A program made the position numbers and the translations under genes. A DNA stretch of 5,123 nucleotides from Cyanobacteriota bacterium (GTDB taxonomy: Bacteria > Cyanobacteriota > Cyanobacteriia > Leptolyngbyales > Leptolyngbyaceae): assembly GCA_027482985.1 (NCBI GenBank), contig JAIXVO010000421.1:1-5123 (forward strand), read 5' to 3'. The notes under the pieces are model-generated. The model was not told the origin of the DNA, did not search any database, and saw only the letters and a program-made list of their open reading frames with translations. Position 1 is the first letter of the stretch; each line of letters begins with the position of its first letter. Positions 4,849-5,123 of this stretch are shown piece by piece.

Positions 4849-4959
4849 TCGCAAGCAATAGGGTAGCAATATCCATTTACAATCGTCGTCATAGATCACG
4901 CATTTGAGCAGTAGGGGAAGCATAAAAAATCAGGTGATAATTGCCATAATTTCCTATTA

Positions 4960-4981
4960 GTGCATTGCTGCACAAATGCAC
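4960..4981. promoter_or_regulatory. Operator-like inverted repeat GTGCATT-N8-AATGCAC
   Basis: GTGCATT (4960-4966) and AATGCAC (4975-4981) are exact reverse complements 8 nt apart. A third TGCAC (4969-4973) makes an alternative hairpin GTGCA-TTGC-TGCAC. The palindrome lies 28 nt upstream of the -35 box at 5010, a usual place for an activator or a second repressor site. The regulator is not identifiable. Confidence 0.4.
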
Positions 4982-5009
4982 CCTAGACTATTCAACAGGC
5001 TTGACAATA

Positions 5010-5038
5010 TTGCCATCAAGCTGGCAGGCTGCTATACT
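5010..5038 (+). promoter_or_regulatory. Strong sigma70-type promoter with extended -10 for the gene at 5083
   Basis: TTGCCA (5010-5015, 5 of 6 consensus), exactly 17 nt, then TATACT (5033-5038, 5 of 6), with TGC directly before the -10 giving an extended -10. The transcript would start near 5045, leaving a leader of about 38 nt. This is the best promoter in the window. Confidence 0.75.
5011..5026. promoter_or_regulatory. Inverted repeat TGCCA-N6-TGGCA overlapping the -35 box
   Basis: TGCCA (5011-5015) and TGGCA (5022-5026) are exact reverse complements separated by 6 nt, covering most of the -35 box and the spacer of the promoter at 5010-5038. A protein bound there would block polymerase, so a repressor operator is a fair inference. 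ATTGCCAT also occurs at 4940-4947 and 5009-5016. Confidence 0.4.
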
Positions 5039-5082
5039 ACGGCGTCAGTTTGATTTCAAAATAGTACAAAAGGAATACTGTA

Positions 5083-5123
5083 ATGAAAAACTTTTCCTTG
5101 ACTTCTACCCACAAGATTTTGAC
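5083..5123 (+). CDS. Start of an unidentified gene, cut by the window end
   Basis: ATG at 5083 opens a frame of 13 complete codons (MKNFSLTSTHKIL) plus two bases before the window ends. AGGA at 5071-5074, 8 nt upstream, is the best ribosome binding site in the window, and a strong promoter lies at 5010-5038, so the start is well supported. The Lys-Asn start followed by polar and then hydrophobic residues could be a signal peptide N-region, but too little is visible to assign a product. Confidence 0.7.
   Translation, partial: MKNFSLTSTHKIL

Noticed and set aside
5001..5006. Perfect TTGACA as the -35 box for the promoter at 5033
   Set aside because: The spacing to TATACT would be 26 nt. TTGCCA at 5010-5015 gives exactly 17 nt.
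1..5123. CRISPR array, tRNA, rRNA, transposase, toxin-antitoxin or defence genes
   Set aside because: No regularly spaced direct repeats, no tRNA-like cloverleaf or rRNA signature, and no such protein motifs were seen on either strand.

Overview
The window looks like part of a cyanobacterial chromosome, probably a filamentous Leptolyngbya/Nodosilinea-like lineage, though the genus is a guess. The evidence is three exact GCGATCGC (HIP1) octamers at 304, 2346 and 2774 in only 5.1 kb, a DUF4058 protein of the type expanded in cyanobacteria, a typical cyanobacterial rsmB C-terminus, and intergenic repeat motifs of a cyanobacterial flavour (GGAATTCAAAATT, AGAAACCCGGTTTCT).

Layout. Positions 1-791 hold the 3' part of rsmB (16S rRNA m5C967 methyltransferase), cut by the window edge. 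A convergent gap (792-1149) follows with no gene but three inverted-repeat structures: a small CCGC/GCGG hairpin beside an AT-rich repeat-like tract, a perfect 17-bp inverted repeat (941-984), and a compound 13+9 bp inverted repeat (1023-1113). On the minus strand, 1150-1950 encodes a DUF4058 protein. A 648-nt divergent gap (1951-2598) carries candidate promoters in both directions, a hairpin, a 36-codon reading frame and a terminator-like hairpin close to the next start codon.

The right half is a same-strand run of three small exported proteins: 2599-3318 (two tandem SH3-like repeats, each with a conserved cysteine pair), 3487-4119 (cysteine-containing beta-type N-domain plus a bacterial SH3b domain) and 4172-4801 (a 59-residue unit present twice). 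A good intrinsic terminator at 4805-4848 closes the run. A strong sigma70-type promoter (TTGCCA, 17 nt, TATACT with extended -10) with palindromic elements in and upstream of it drives a new gene at 5083 that leaves the window after 13 codons.

How the genes relate. rsmB and the DUF4058 gene are unrelated neighbours. The three exported proteins are the only plausible candidate for a functional unit: same strand, short gaps, a shared terminator, all with Sec-type signal peptides, all built from small beta-rich or duplicated modules, and none with a recognisable enzyme motif. They may be periplasmic or cell-surface binding proteins, but nothing in the sequence names a ligand. No mobile element, CRISPR array, tRNA, rRNA, defence or toxin system is visible.
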